This document shows positions 1 through 8,829 of a DNA stretch of 64,000 nt, one piece after another; the stretch's first letter is position 1; each line of letters begins with the position of its first letter. The position numbers were made by a program, and so were the translations under genes. Below the pieces are notes generated by a model. It was not told the origin of the DNA. It searched no databases and was given only the letters and a program-made list of their open reading frames with translations. The DNA comes from Curtobacterium sp. S6 (GTDB taxonomy: Bacteria > Actinomycetota > Actinomycetes > Actinomycetales > Micrococcaceae): positions 1,240,001 through 1,304,000 of the forward strand of contig NZ_JHEL01000015.1 in assembly GCF_000710345.2 (NCBI RefSeq). The letters run 5' to 3'.

Positions 1-133
1 GTCTCCGAGGTCGTCGAATTGTAGTTCTTAAGCCAGGGTCGGCGTTGCGTGCTTCGTTCGGATCCGTCGTACGGAAGTGCATCCATGGTCGAGATTCTGC
101 CATGTGGCCGCGTCACCTGGAATACTGTCCAGC

Positions 134-277
134 ATGACCGCACGCCGCAAGAGCCCCTGGACCGAGGACGAATTTCGCACCGTGATGCGACAGATCAATC
201 GCCGCATGCTGATCGGAACCGGCATCGCCATCCTGATCGGCCTCGTCGTGATCGGCTTGGCGGCCCTGCTCACCTAG
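134..277 (+). CDS. small single-pass membrane protein, 47 aa
   Basis: The protein is 47 residues long: a charged N-terminal half (about residues 1-22, rich in R, K, E and D) is followed by one hydrophobic helix (residues 26-46), ending almost directly after it. That layout suggests a tail-anchored or single-pass inner membrane protein. The ATG at 134 was chosen because upstream in-frame codons add an unlikely extension. I see no strong ribosome binding site; a leaderless transcript is possible. It lies 74 bp before the acetyltransferase in the same direction. No family is recognised, so its function is unknown. Confidence 0.55.
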   Translation: MTARRKSPWTEDEFRTVMRQINRRMLIGTGIAILIGLVVIGLAALLT

Positions 278-351
278 GCCCGAGGCCGCGACACCTCCGT
301 TAACCGAGCCGACCACGACCGACCAACCACTCCGACGAAAGGCCTCCTCGA

Positions 352-1071
352 ATGAGCGCACCTGGACCCGATCCGGATTCGATGACCATGCGGGAACGCA
401 TGCACGCCGGCCTACCCTACCGAGGGGAGGGAACGGCGAACGAGACGAATCATGACGCATCGCTCTCGGCCCGGACCTCCGCGGAGGCGGCCCGCATGAC
501 GGACCGCTACCAGCGACTCGATCTCGACGAGCCGGCTTCCGCGCAGGCCCTCTTGTGTGAGTTGCTCGGGAGCATGGGCGAGGACGTGCGCATCCGTCCC
601 CCGTTCCACGTGGATTACGGATACAACATCCACGTCGGGGACCGGCTGTTCGCGAACTTCGGGCTGACCATCCTCGACGTCTGCGACGTGCGCATCGGCG
701 ATGACGTCCAGATCGGCCCGCACGTGCAGCTCTTGTGCCCCACCCATCCCTTGAACCCCACCGACCGGCGGCTCATGTGGGAAGGCGGGTTGCCGATCAC
801 CATCGAGGACAACGTGTGGCTCGGCGGTGGCGCCATCGTCATGCCGGGCGTGACCGTCGGACACGACTCCGTGGTCGGGGCCGGGGCCGTGGTGACCAAG
901 GACATTCCTCCGTTCTCGATCGCGGTCGGCTCCCCCGCGCGGGTCATCCGCACAATCGATCCCGAGGAACGATCCGGCCAATACGCCCTCGAGAACTTTC
1001 CCCCGTCGTATCGGGAACAGGTTAACCGTCCATCGCATCGGACCGATCCGAGTCAGGAGCAGAACGCGTGA
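352..1071 (+). CDS. sugar O-acetyltransferase, maltose acetyltransferase (Maa/NodL) family
   Basis: Predicted cytoplasmic acetyl-CoA-dependent transferase that acetylates a hydroxyl of a sugar. The N-terminal part (about residues 12-70) resembles the Mac domain and begins with a Met-Arg-Glu-Arg-Met segment. From about residue 90 there are left-handed beta-helix hexapeptide repeats with the typical CoA-site pattern (GGGAIVMPGV, then VVGAGAVVTKDIP and VGSPARVI). His at about residue 131 in the CPTHPL segment fits the catalytic position of the family. At 239 aa it is longer than the usual ~185-200 aa owing to N- and C-terminal extensions; an ATG at 382 is an alternative start. Its stop overlaps the next start by 4 bp (GTGA). 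The actual sugar acceptor cannot be told from sequence. Confidence 0.88.
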   Translation: MSAPGPDPDSMTMRERMHAGLPYRGEGTANETNHDASLSARTSAEAARMTDRYQRLDLDEPASAQALLCELLGSMGEDVRIRPPFHVDYGYNIHVGDRLFANFGLTILDVCDVRIGDDVQIGPHVQLLCPTHPLNPTDRRLMWEGGLPITIEDNVWLGGGAIVMPGVTVGHDSVVGAGAVVTKDIPPFSIAVGSPARVIRTIDPEERSGQYALENFPPSYREQVNRPSHRTDPSQEQNA

Positions 1072-2156
1072 GCACGTCAGGAAATAGGCCGTGGAATGAA
1101 CGCCCGGACGCCGATTCGAACGACCCGAACAGGACCGTCCCCCTGGACGACGACCGGACCGAGGTGATCCCCCACTCGTCCGCGGGCCGGATCGACGAGG
1201 AGCGCACCGAGGTTCTCGACGAGGACAGGACCGAATACCTCTCCGGGGACGACCAACGAACCCAGGTCCTGGACGGGGGCTCCTGGGGGTCGAGCCACGC
1301 GTCGGCCAATGAGACCCTGCCCCTCCCGGCCTACGGGGAGGGATCCCGGACCACGGAAGCGCACAAGTATTCGGGCCTCGAATACGACGACCCGGCCGAA
1401 TGGGATGCCCGGGGCCGGGCCGACGACGCCACGCAGGTCCTCGGACGCACCGAGCCTGTCGACTCGCGCGCCTCCACCCCCGCGGCCGGCGCCGGAATGT
1501 CCCCGGGCGGCGCGGGCTCCCCGACCCAGGGCTTCCCCGCGGGCGGCCAGCAGGGTGGCTACGCGCCGGAACCGCCGCGCGGGCCCTCGGGAGCCGAGCT
1601 TCGTTCCATGATCGTTCGGCGGCAGAAGGCCGAGTACGGGCGGATTCAGCTACTCCCGGGCCTGATCGGATGGCTCGTGGCCACCGCCGTCGCCGGATTC
1701 CTGCTGTGGTTGGCGGGGCAGGTCGTGCCGAGCATCGGCTCCGCGACCATGCCCGACCACGTCGGCGCATCCCTCAAGGAGCTCACGCAAGGTTCGGCCG
1801 GCGGCAGCGCCTGGGTGCTCGTGTTCGGGGCCGTGTATTTCGTCTCTTACGTCGTCGGAGGGTTCGCCGCCGGACGCTCCGGGCGCTTCGCCGGGGCCAA
1901 ACAGGGCGTCGCCGTCTGGCTGTGGCAGCTCATGGGGGCGGCGGTCACGACCGTTCTGTCGCTCTTCCTCGCGGATCGCGTCGGCACGAGCGTCCCCCTG
2001 GGATCCGTGCAGTCTCTGGGCGGCGACGACTTCCTCTGGGGGCTCGCGGCGGCCGTGTGCGCCCTCATCGTGGGCCTGATCGGGGCCATCCTCGGCGGCC
2101 TCTGGGGCACCCGATTCCACCGTTCCGTGGATCGTTGGGGCTTCGAGGGCCGGTAA
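1068..2156 (+). CDS. membrane protein with acidic N-terminal domain carrying tandem R-T-E/Q-V motifs
   Basis: GTG start overlapping the previous stop by 4 bp, so the two genes are probably translationally coupled. Residues 1-180 are hydrophilic and disordered-looking, and contain repeated short motifs DDRTEVI, EERTEVL, EDRTEYL, DQRTQVL and DATQVL; then a Gly/Pro/Gln-rich stretch. Residues about 200-355 hold four hydrophobic segments, giving a C-terminal four-helix membrane domain. The repeated Thr followed by Glu/Gln and Val/Leu resembles phospho-threonine sites read by FHA domains in actinobacteria, but that link is inference. Cytoplasmic tail plus small membrane domain is all that can be stated; no enzymatic motif is visible. 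Confidence 0.7.
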   Translation: MSTSGNRPWNERPDADSNDPNRTVPLDDDRTEVIPHSSAGRIDEERTEVLDEDRTEYLSGDDQRTQVLDGGSWGSSHASANETLPLPAYGEGSRTTEAHKYSGLEYDDPAEWDARGRADDATQVLGRTEPVDSRASTPAAGAGMSPGGAGSPTQGFPAGGQQGGYAPEPPRGPSGAELRSMIVRRQKAEYGRIQLLPGLIGWLVATAVAGFLLWLAGQVVPSIGSATMPDHVGASLKELTQGSAGGSAWVLVFGAVYFVSYVVGGFAAGRSGRFAGAKQGVAVWLWQLMGAAVTTVLSLFLADRVGTSVPLGSVQSLGGDDFLWGLAAAVCALIVGLIGAILGGLWGTRFHRSVDRWGFEGR

Positions 2157-2174
2157 GTTCGGTCGCCTCGATGC

Positions 2175-2212
2175 ACGGAACCCGCCCGGACGGTCGTCCG
2201 GGCGGGTTCCGT
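2175..2212. terminator. bidirectional terminator hairpin
   Basis: Perfect 17-bp stem (2175-2191 with 2196-2212) around a GGTC loop, placed between two converging genes, so it can end transcription from both sides. Confidence 0.8.
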
Positions 2213-2226
2213 GTATGACGATGAGG

Positions 2227-3831
2227 CTACATGTCGAGCAGCAGCGCCGGTTCCTCCAGCACCGCGGCGACGTCGGCCATGAAACGCGCCGAGAGGTCAC
2301 CGTCGACGATGCGGTGATCGAAGGATCCGCCCAGGGTTGTGACCCACCGGGGAATGACCTCGCCGTCCACGACCCACGGCTTCTGCTTGATCGTTCCGAA
2401 GGCGACGATGGCGGCCTCGCCCGGGTTGATGATGGGCGTTCCGGTATCGATCCCCAAGGCGCCAATGTTGGTGATCGTCATGGTCCCGGAGGCCATGTCC
2501 CCCGGCTGAGTCTTGCCCTCGCGGGCCTTGGTGGTCAGCGCGTTCAGCGCCACCGCGAGCTCCCGGAGGGAGAGGTCCTGCGCGTCTTTGATATTCGGCA
2601 CCATCAAACCCCGCGGGGTCGCCGCGGCGATCCCGAGATTCACGTACCGCTTGATGAGGATCTCGGAGTCGGTCCACTGCGAGTTGACCTGCGGGTTCCT
2701 GGCCGTGGCCCAGATGACCGCCTTGGCCAGGATCAGCAGTGGGGTCACCTTGACGCCGTCGAAGGTGGGCGAGGTTTTCAGCCTCTTGACGAATTCCATG
2801 GTCCGGGAGGCGTCCACGTCGACGAAGATCGACACGTGCGGGGCCTCGAAGGCGGACTTCACCATGGCCTTCGCGGTGGCCTTGCGGACGCCCTTGACCG
2901 GTACGCGCTCGATGCGGTCCTCGGTCCCGCCACGCTCGACCCAGAAGTTTGCGGGTTTGTGGCTCTCGACGTCCTGCGCGTGGGCGGCGAAGTTGACCAA
3001 ATCGCGCTGGGTGACCTGGCCTTGCGGGCCGGTCGCCGGGACATCGGCCAAGTCGATCCCGAGGTCCTTGGCGGCCTTGCGTACGGGAGGCTTGGCGAGC
3101 GCGGGGCGCCGGGGCGGCTCGCTGAGCACCGTCTTGTGACCGGAAACCTGGCCCATCGGCTCCTCGGCGGCGCGCCCGGGCAACCGCTTGAGGGCGCCGC
3201 GGCCTTCCTCGGCGAGCCTCTTGGCGCGCTCGGCGAGGCCCATGCCCCCTTGGCGCTGCGTCCGGTTGAGGAGCTGCGTCAGGAGCGTCTCGGGGTGCTC
3301 GCCTTCGGGGGCGGCGGAGGCCTGCTCCGACGGGGCGGCGTTGAGAGTCACCCCGGCGCCCACGGCGCGCTTGCGGGTACGCCGCTTGACCGGGTCGGCC
3401 TTGGGCCCGGAACCCACCAGGGCCTCGGTCTCCTCCGCCGCGTCGGGCGACGGGGTCGACGCCTTGCCGCTGGGCGCGGAGGCGCGCGTGGCCGGGGCCT
3501 GCTCGGGCTCGACCTCGTCGCGCGGCGTCTCGACCGCGGCCGTCTCGGCCTGTTCCGCCGACGCGTCAGGCTCCGAAGGCTGCGGGGCCTCGCCGGAGAC
3601 CGTGACCGAGATCAGCGGCGCGCCGACCTCGACGGTCTCACCTTCTGCGGCGATGATCGATTCGACCGTACCGGCGAACGGGGAGGGCAGCTCGACGACC
3701 GACTTGGCCGTCTCGATCTCCAGGACCACCTGGTTGACCTCGACGGTGCTTCCGGGGCCGACCTTCCATGACAGAATCTCAGCCTCGGTCAGGCCTTCCC
3801 CGACGTCCGGGAGATGAAATATCGAAGACAA
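2227..3831 (-). CDS. bkdC: dihydrolipoamide acyltransferase (E2) of a branched-chain-type 2-oxo-acid dehydrogenase
   Basis: Core E2 subunit that moves the acyl group from lipoamide to CoA. Domains in order: lipoyl domain at residues 1-80 with the lipoylated Lys43 in [11 protein letters not shown]; a long Ala/Pro/Glu-rich linker; a peripheral-subunit-binding domain with [13 protein letters not shown] and [11 protein letters not shown]; and the catalytic domain ending in DHRIVDG, where His506 is the catalytic base. Length 534 aa is normal. The start is a TTG at 3831, chosen because AGGAG sits 6 nt upstream and translation then begins exactly at the lipoyl domain; no ATG fits. It follows E1beta by 26 bp in one operon. 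The ETAKS lipoyl motif and the alpha/beta E1 pair suggest branched-chain or mixed pyruvate use; the substrate is inferred. Confidence 0.93.
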   Translation of the reverse strand: MSSIFHLPDVGEGLTEAEILSWKVGPGSTVEVNQVVLEIETAKSVVELPSPFAGTVESIIAAEGETVEVGAPLISVTVSGEAPQPSEPDASAEQAETAAVETPRDEVEPEQAPATRASAPSGKASTPSPDAAEETEALVGSGPKADPVKRRTRKRAVGAGVTLNAAPSEQASAAPEGEHPETLLTQLLNRTQRQGGMGLAERAKRLAEEGRGALKRLPGRAAEEPMGQVSGHKTVLSEPPRRPALAKPPVRKAAKDLGIDLADVPATGPQGQVTQRDLVNFAAHAQDVESHKPANFWVERGGTEDRIERVPVKGVRKATAKAMVKSAFEAPHVSIFVDVDASRTMEFVKRLKTSPTFDGVKVTPLLILAKAVIWATARNPQVNSQWTDSEILIKRYVNLGIAAATPRGLMVPNIKDAQDLSLRELAVALNALTTKAREGKTQPGDMASGTMTITNIGALGIDTGTPIINPGEAAIVAFGTIKQKPWVVDGEVIPRWVTTLGGSFDHRIVDGDLSARFMADVAAVLEEPALLLDM

Positions 3832-3857
3832 TGAGAACTCCTGGGTGATGAGGCTGG

Positions 3858-4868
3858 CTAGTAGTTCAGCGAACGGTCGATGGCTTCCAGCAGGCGGTCG
3901 ATATTCGGAAGGTAATCCTCTTCGACGGCAGCGACCGGATAGGGCATGTGGAAGGCCCCGACCCTGAGCACGGGCGCCTCCAGGCTGTAGAAGCATCGCT
4001 GCCCGATTTCGGCCGCAAGCTCCCCGCCCATGCCGCCGAAGGTGGGGGCCTCGTGGGTCACGATGAGCCGCCCGGTCTTCTTGACGGAAGCCTCGACCGC
4101 GTCGAAATCCAACGGCGAGATCGACCGCAGGTCCATGACCTCGATGGAGAGGCCGTCCTCGCGCGCGGCCTCCGCCGCGGCCAGCGCGACCGGCACGAGC
4201 GGACCGTAAGCGGCCAGGGTCAGGTCCCTGCCTTCGCGGACGATCTGCGCCCGTTGGCTTCCGGGGGCGGCCGTGGCGCGGTCCACCTCGCCCTTGAGCC
4301 AGTAGCGCCGCTTCGGTTCGAGGAAGATCACCGGATCCTCCGAGGCGATCGCTTCGCGCATCATCGAGTAGGCATCCTGCGAATTCGACGGCGTCATGAC
4401 CCGCAAGCCCGCGGTGTGGGCGAACAGCGCCTCCGGGGACTCCGAGTGATGCTCGATAGACCCGATATTTCCGCCGTAAGGAATGCGAATGACGACCGGT
4501 AGGCTCACCGATCCCCGAGACCTCGCCCGGATCTTCGCCAGCTGCGTGGTGATCTGGTTGAAGGACGGGAAGACGAATCCGTCGAATTGGATTTCGCACA
4601 CGGGACGGTACCCCCGCATGGCCAGCCCGATGGCCGAGCCGACGATGCCGGCCTCGCCGAGCGGCGAGTCCATGACGCGCTGAGGGCCGAATTCCTGTTT
4701 CAGCCCCTGGGTCACGCGGAAGACGCCACCGAGGGTCCCGATGTCCTCGCCCATCAGCAGGACGGTCTCGTCCTCCCTCAGGGCATCGGACATGGCCACG
4801 TTGAGGGCCTTCGCCATCGGCATGTTTTCCACGGAGGCCTCCACCTTGTCATTGCTGGTCACGTTCAC
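3858..4868 (-). CDS. bkdB: 2-oxo-acid dehydrogenase E1 component, beta subunit
   Basis: Beta subunit of the thiamine-diphosphate E1 heterotetramer that decarboxylates branched-chain 2-oxo acids or pyruvate. Family landmarks are clear: the N-terminal MGEDIG segment, [20 protein letters not shown], the [15 protein letters not shown] segment, and the C-terminal transketolase-like domain with [19 protein letters not shown]. Length 336 aa matches the family (about 325-340). The start overlaps the E1alpha stop by 4 bp (ATGA), which ties synthesis of the two subunits together; a Met at residue 16 or 18 is an alternative start. The substrate is not proven by sequence. Confidence 0.93.
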   Translation of the reverse strand: MNVTSNDKVEASVENMPMAKALNVAMSDALREDETVLLMGEDIGTLGGVFRVTQGLKQEFGPQRVMDSPLGEAGIVGSAIGLAMRGYRPVCEIQFDGFVFPSFNQITTQLAKIRARSRGSVSLPVVIRIPYGGNIGSIEHHSESPEALFAHTAGLRVMTPSNSQDAYSMMREAIASEDPVIFLEPKRRYWLKGEVDRATAAPGSQRAQIVREGRDLTLAAYGPLVPVALAAAEAAREDGLSIEVMDLRSISPLDFDAVEASVKKTGRLIVTHEAPTFGGMGGELAAEIGQRCFYSLEAPVLRVGAFHMPYPVAAVEEDYLPNIDRLLEAIDRSLNY

Positions 4869-6013
4869 CGCCCGCCTTCCGCGGTGCCGGATTTTTCGAA
4901 TCCTGCTTCATACTCGTGGAACCACGCGCGCTCCCGCTCGACGAGAGAATTCTTCTCCGCGTAGACGTGCTCGAAGGCCGCGTCGAATTCCGGCGGTTCC
5001 ATGGCGAGCACGGCCTCCCGGATGGAAGCCCCGTACTTCTTGGCCTCGGCGTTGGCGCTCTCGAAGAACTCCTCGGGCGTGCCCTGGTCGCGAAGGTAAC
5101 GCTCGAGCCGAACGAGGGGATCTTTGGTCGTCCACTCGTCCTCTTCCTCGCGCGTGCGGTACTTGGTGGGATCGTCGGCCGTCGTGTGCGCGCCGATGCG
5201 GTAGGTCTCCGCCTCGATCAGCACGGGCCCTTCGCCCCGGTGGATCTTGTCCATCGCGTAGGCGGTCGCGGCCTGGACGCCGAGGATATCGTTGCCGTCC
5301 ACGCGTATTCCCTCGAAGCCGTAGCCGGCCGCGCGCTCCGCGAGGGGCAACCGGGATTGAGTGGCGAAGGGGACGGAAATCGCCCACTGGTTGTTCTGGA
5401 TGAAGAACAGGACGGGTGCATCGTAGGAGGCCGCGAAGACCATGGACTCGTGTGCTTCGCCCTCGGTCGAGGCCCCGTCGCCGAAATAGACGACCGTCGC
5501 CTCGTCGACCTCCCTGCCGCGGATCTCGCGGTCGAGCTTCTGCCCCATCGCGTAGCCCACGGCGTGAGGAATCTGGGAGGCGAGAACGAAGGAATACAGG
5601 TTGAACCGGTGCTTTTTCGGATCCCAGCCGCCGGGCGCGAATCCGCGGAAAACCTTCAGGATGTCCACGAGGTCGACGCCTCGCGCGTACGCCAGGGCGT
5701 GCTCTCGGTAGGAGGGAAAGATGAAATCCTGCGTCGGAATGGCGTTGGCCGATCCCACCTGGGCGGCCTCCTGCCCCTTGGAGGGGACCCAGAGCGCCAG
5801 TTTGCCCTGACGTTGCAGGGAGGTCGCCTCATCGTCGAAGCGACGCACCATCAGCATGTCGGTGTAGGAGCGTTGGAGGTCCTCAAGGGTGAGGTCCTTG
5901 ATATACGGATCGAAGGTGGGATCCGATCCCCGACGACCGTTCTCGTCGAGAATGGTCACTCTCCTCAGCTGACCTTCGGTAGCCCCAGGGTGGTGGGATT
6001 CCGTGGTTTCCAT
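4865..6013 (-). CDS. bkdA: 2-oxo-acid dehydrogenase E1 component, alpha subunit
   Basis: Alpha subunit of the E1 enzyme. The thiamine-diphosphate motif runs from GDGASTEGEAHES (starting at residue 178) to the Asn pair at residues 207-208 in FFIQNNQW. Other family features: FPSYREHALAYARGV, and the phosphorylation-loop-like R-x-G-A-H-T-T-A-D-D segment near residue 270. The 382-aa length is normal. It is the first gene of the three-gene E1alpha-E1beta-E2 unit on the minus strand and lies 93 bp downstream of the aminotransferase gene, separated by a hairpin. No E3 (lipoamide dehydrogenase) gene is adjacent, as is common where E3 is shared between complexes. Confidence 0.93.
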   Translation of the reverse strand: METTESHHPGATEGQLRRVTILDENGRRGSDPTFDPYIKDLTLEDLQRSYTDMLMVRRFDDEATSLQRQGKLALWVPSKGQEAAQVGSANAIPTQDFIFPSYREHALAYARGVDLVDILKVFRGFAPGGWDPKKHRFNLYSFVLASQIPHAVGYAMGQKLDREIRGREVDEATVVYFGDGASTEGEAHESMVFAASYDAPVLFFIQNNQWAISVPFATQSRLPLAERAAGYGFEGIRVDGNDILGVQAATAYAMDKIHRGEGPVLIEAETYRIGAHTTADDPTKYRTREEEDEWTTKDPLVRLERYLRDQGTPEEFFESANAEAKKYGASIREAVLAMEPPEFDAAFEHVYAEKNSLVERERAWFHEYEAGFEKSGTAEGGR

Positions 6014-6049
6014 GAGTCCTCCATGCGGCTAAGTTGTCCGGCGGCCGGC

Positions 6050-6090
6050 GTGACCGGCGGATCCGACAAGCAGGCGGATCCTCCGGTCAC
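6050..6090. terminator. hairpin between aminotransferase and E1alpha genes
   Basis: A 16-bp stem with one mismatch (6050-6065 with 6075-6090) around a 9-nt loop. There is no T-run on the minus strand, so it could be a weak terminator or an RNA element ahead of the dehydrogenase operon. Confidence 0.45.
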
Positions 6091-6106
6091 AAAATACACC
6101 CTTAGC

Positions 6107-7255
6107 CTACCGTTCGCCCTGCTGGGAGAATTCTTCCGCGATGCGCAGGAAGCGGGTGTTCGCTTCCTCTTCCCCGATACTCACGCGCACCCCCTCGGCC
6201 CCGAAGGCACGGACCGACAGTGCGTTCTCGTCTGCCAGTTCGGCGAATTCTTGGGTCCTCTCGCCCAGCGGCAGCCACACGAAATTCGCTCGGGTCACGG
6301 GGAACGTCCACCCCTGGCTCGCCAATCCGTCCACGACGCGTGTTCGCTCTGAGACAAGACGCCGCACCTGGTCCCGCACCTCGGCGTCGTGTTCGATCGA
6401 GGTGATCGCGGCCTCTTCGGCCACCGCGGTCACCGCGAAGGTCGTGGCCGAAACCCGCAGGTACTGCGTGACCTCCGGATGGGAAATCGAGTAGCCGACC
6501 CGGAGCCCGGCCAGGCCGGCGGCCTTCGAGAAGGTGCGGAGAACCACCAGGTTCTCGTAGTCCGGGTACAGATCCATGCCTTCGGCCAGGCCGCCCTCGG
6601 CGATCTCGGCCTCGGTGAGCTCGGACTCTTGGCAGAATTCCAGATAGGCCTCGTCCAGGACGACGACGATGTGCGAGGGCACCCTCGCCATGAAGTCCTG
6701 GACCTTCTTCTTGGTCAGGGCAGGCCCGGTGGGGTTATTCGGGGTGCACAGGATGATGACCTTCGTGCTGTCCGTGATCGCGCGGGTCATGGCCTCGAGA
6801 TCGTGTTCCCCGCTCGGCAAGTTAGGCACCCGAACCTCGCGGGCGCCGGCCAGCCCGGTCACGATCGGGTAGGCCTCAAAGGAACGCCACGGATAAATGA
6901 CCTCGTCTTGGGTCCCGTCGGAATTGCCGCCCGCGAAGGCCGCAAGGATCTGGCTCAGCGCGCCCAGGCTGCCCGCGCCGGTCACGATGTCCGCGGGGTC
7001 CACTCCCAGGTGCTCACCCAGGACCCCGCGCAAACGCGTGCACAACGGGTCCGGGTACCGGTTCGCGGTCGCGAAATCGCGAATTACCTCGCGCACGGCG
7101 GGCACCGGACCGTAGGGGTTCTCGTTGGACGAGAGCTTGTATTGCGTCAGTCCTTCCACCGCGCGCGGGGGTTTGCCCGCTGCGTACTTGGGAAGACCGC
7201 TGAAGACTTCTCGCGGCGTGATTCCGCGCGAAACTGCTTGCTCATTCTCACTCAT
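6107..7255 (-). CDS. hisC: class I/II aminotransferase, HisC/Pat family (histidinol-phosphate or aromatic aminotransferase)
   Basis: Pyridoxal-phosphate enzyme that transfers an amino group between 2-oxoglutarate/glutamate and histidinol phosphate or an aromatic amino acid. Landmarks: LSSNENPYGP at the N-terminus, GAGSLGAL (phosphate contact), CTPNNPTG, VVLDEAYLEF, and TFSKAAGLAGLRVGY with the PLP Lys244. The start at 7255 gives 382 aa beginning MSENEQ; the alternative ATG at 7294 overlaps the upstream stop by 4 bp (ATGA), but adds 13 residues that look non-conserved. It does not sit in a his cluster; the neighbouring dehydrogenase would fit amino-acid catabolism, so Pat-like activity is equally possible. 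Confidence 0.85.
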   Translation of the reverse strand: MSENEQAVSRGITPREVFSGLPKYAAGKPPRAVEGLTQYKLSSNENPYGPVPAVREVIRDFATANRYPDPLCTRLRGVLGEHLGVDPADIVTGAGSLGALSQILAAFAGGNSDGTQDEVIYPWRSFEAYPIVTGLAGAREVRVPNLPSGEHDLEAMTRAITDSTKVIILCTPNNPTGPALTKKKVQDFMARVPSHIVVVLDEAYLEFCQESELTEAEIAEGGLAEGMDLYPDYENLVVLRTFSKAAGLAGLRVGYSISHPEVTQYLRVSATTFAVTAVAEEAAITSIEHDAEVRDQVRRLVSERTRVVDGLASQGWTFPVTRANFVWLPLGERTQEFAELADENALSVRAFGAEGVRVSIGEEEANTRFLRIAEEFSQQGER

Positions 7256-7290
7256 GAATTCCACTGTAACGGGGCCACCCCCAAAAGGTG

Positions 7291-8823
7291 TCATCGCTCA
7301 CTTTCGGCGGTATTCGATGACGCTCGATCGTAGTTTTCCGCGGATGACTCGAAGGTCATGGTGCGCAGGGCGGCCCCTGCGGGAAGCATCTGGCGCATCA
7401 ACTCGGCGTGTTCCCGGCCCTCGGAGGTCGTGGCCAACACGCGGTCGGCCGCCCGTCCGGCTCGAACGTAGTCCTCGGCGTCGTGAGTGAACTCGACCAG
7501 GCCACCGACCCCGACGTTCGTTTCCACCACGACGGCGTGGTCATTGCCCGGGTCCGGCCCTCCGCCGGTGACGACCGGAATCGGGTCGTTCACGTCACGA
7601 AGATGCAGAAGCCGAACATCCCGAGGAACGGCGCGGTACATCGTGCTCGGGGTTCCCGTGGTGACGACGCCCCGGACGGAGTACCTGCCCATGAACTCCC
7701 GATTCGAGGCCAGCGCCATGGCCGCCATTCCCCCTTGGGAAAAGCCTGACAGCAGAACCGGGTCTTCCCTGCCGGCCCCGGCCTCGGCCAACGCGCGGTC
7801 GACGAGTTGGAGGAGGGCCGGTGACTGCGCCAGCGGCGTGTCCGGGGTGGTCGTCGCGACATCGGCGATGCTGAAGGCGCTGTTGGGATCCGTCCGGCTG
7901 AGGAGGTTATCGAAATCCGTGCCCGGTATCGCGACGACGAACGTGCGGGTCCCGTCCGGCCGCGTCACCTCGGTGACGTCCACGTGCGCCAGGGAAACCC
8001 TCTCTTGAGGCCCCGTCGCGGCGTCGAATTGCTCGTCGTGGGCCCCCGCGCCGCGAAGCCCCTCCGCGATCACGGTCGCCGAACCGGCCGCGGATGTTCG
8101 AGGCACGGAGTGCTCGCCGACCTTCCGGAAACCGCTCAACCGCACGAGACCTAGCCCGACGCTGCGCCTCTGGGCCTTGACCCGGGAGACGTCACCCCGC
8201 AGCGTCTCCAGGGGAAGGCCGCTCCCGGCAAGCGACGACCGCACCGCCGCCGCGGTTCCCCGGCTCGCGGAATCCACGGCCAGGAGGGTTCCTTCCGTGA
8301 CCGCAAACCCCGCCGCGCCCGTCAGCAGTCCGAGCGGATGGATGCCCACGGAGAAGGCCGAACCGTAGAGCACCCGATAGGGCACCGCATGAACCGCGTC
8401 GAACCCCTTGACCAAGGTCTCGGCCAACTCTTCCGCGTGCTCATAGGACAATTGCGCCAGGCGCGTTTTGGCCGCGAATTCTCCGACGCCCACCACGAAC
8501 GCCTGAACCTCCCGCCTCGCCTGGGCCATCGACTCCGATGCCTGCCGGAGCCGCTCCGAGACCACGGCCCATATCGTGCCCACCTCGGAGGCCAGGACGA
8601 GCAAGCGAGCCTCGACGGCCGCCGTCTCTCCGGCCGCTTCCGTCAAGACCTCGCTGATTCTCCCGACCTCGGCCGTATCGACCCGCAGGCGGTCAGAGGA
8701 AGACCGCAGGACGGCCCCATCCCTGGGCACCAGGCCAAATCCCGAAGCGAAGGCGCCGGTCTCACCCGCGGGCTCCGTGGCGAAGTCGGCCCACTCACGG
8801 AGCGATCCGGTCAACGCACCCAT
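7291..8823 (-). CDS. alpha/beta hydrolase with helical N-terminal domain, partner of a WXG-like protein
   Basis: 510-aa protein. Residues 1-140 are mostly helical and lack a signal peptide; a hydrophobic segment near residues 145-185 may insert in or cross a membrane. Residues about 290-450 form an alpha/beta hydrolase core: VVAIPGTDFDN near 297, the nucleophile elbow GFSQGG with Ser362, and then DVNDPIP (Asp413) and GNDHAVV (His429) as likely acid and base. It lies 6 bp downstream of a WXG-like gene in the same direction. A helical leader fused to a lipase/esterase fold with a small helical partner resembles type VII secretion effectors, but no secretion genes are in the window. The substrate is unknown. 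Confidence 0.7.
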   Translation of the reverse strand: MGALTGSLREWADFATEPAGETGAFASGFGLVPRDGAVLRSSSDRLRVDTAEVGRISEVLTEAAGETAAVEARLLVLASEVGTIWAVVSERLRQASESMAQARREVQAFVVGVGEFAAKTRLAQLSYEHAEELAETLVKGFDAVHAVPYRVLYGSAFSVGIHPLGLLTGAAGFAVTEGTLLAVDSASRGTAAAVRSSLAGSGLPLETLRGDVSRVKAQRRSVGLGLVRLSGFRKVGEHSVPRTSAAGSATVIAEGLRGAGAHDEQFDAATGPQERVSLAHVDVTEVTRPDGTRTFVVAIPGTDFDNLLSRTDPNSAFSIADVATTTPDTPLAQSPALLQLVDRALAEAGAGREDPVLLSGFSQGGMAAMALASNREFMGRYSVRGVVTTGTPSTMYRAVPRDVRLLHLRDVNDPIPVVTGGGPDPGNDHAVVVETNVGVGGLVEFTHDAEDYVRAGRAADRVLATTSEGREHAELMRQMLPAGAALRTMTFESSAENYDRASSNTAESER

Positions 8824-8829
8824 ACCGCG

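Noticed and set aside
3834-4599. N-terminal extension of the E2 gene upstream of the TTG start
   Set aside because: It overlaps the E1beta gene in another frame, and the lipoyl domain begins exactly at the TTG with a good ribosome binding site.
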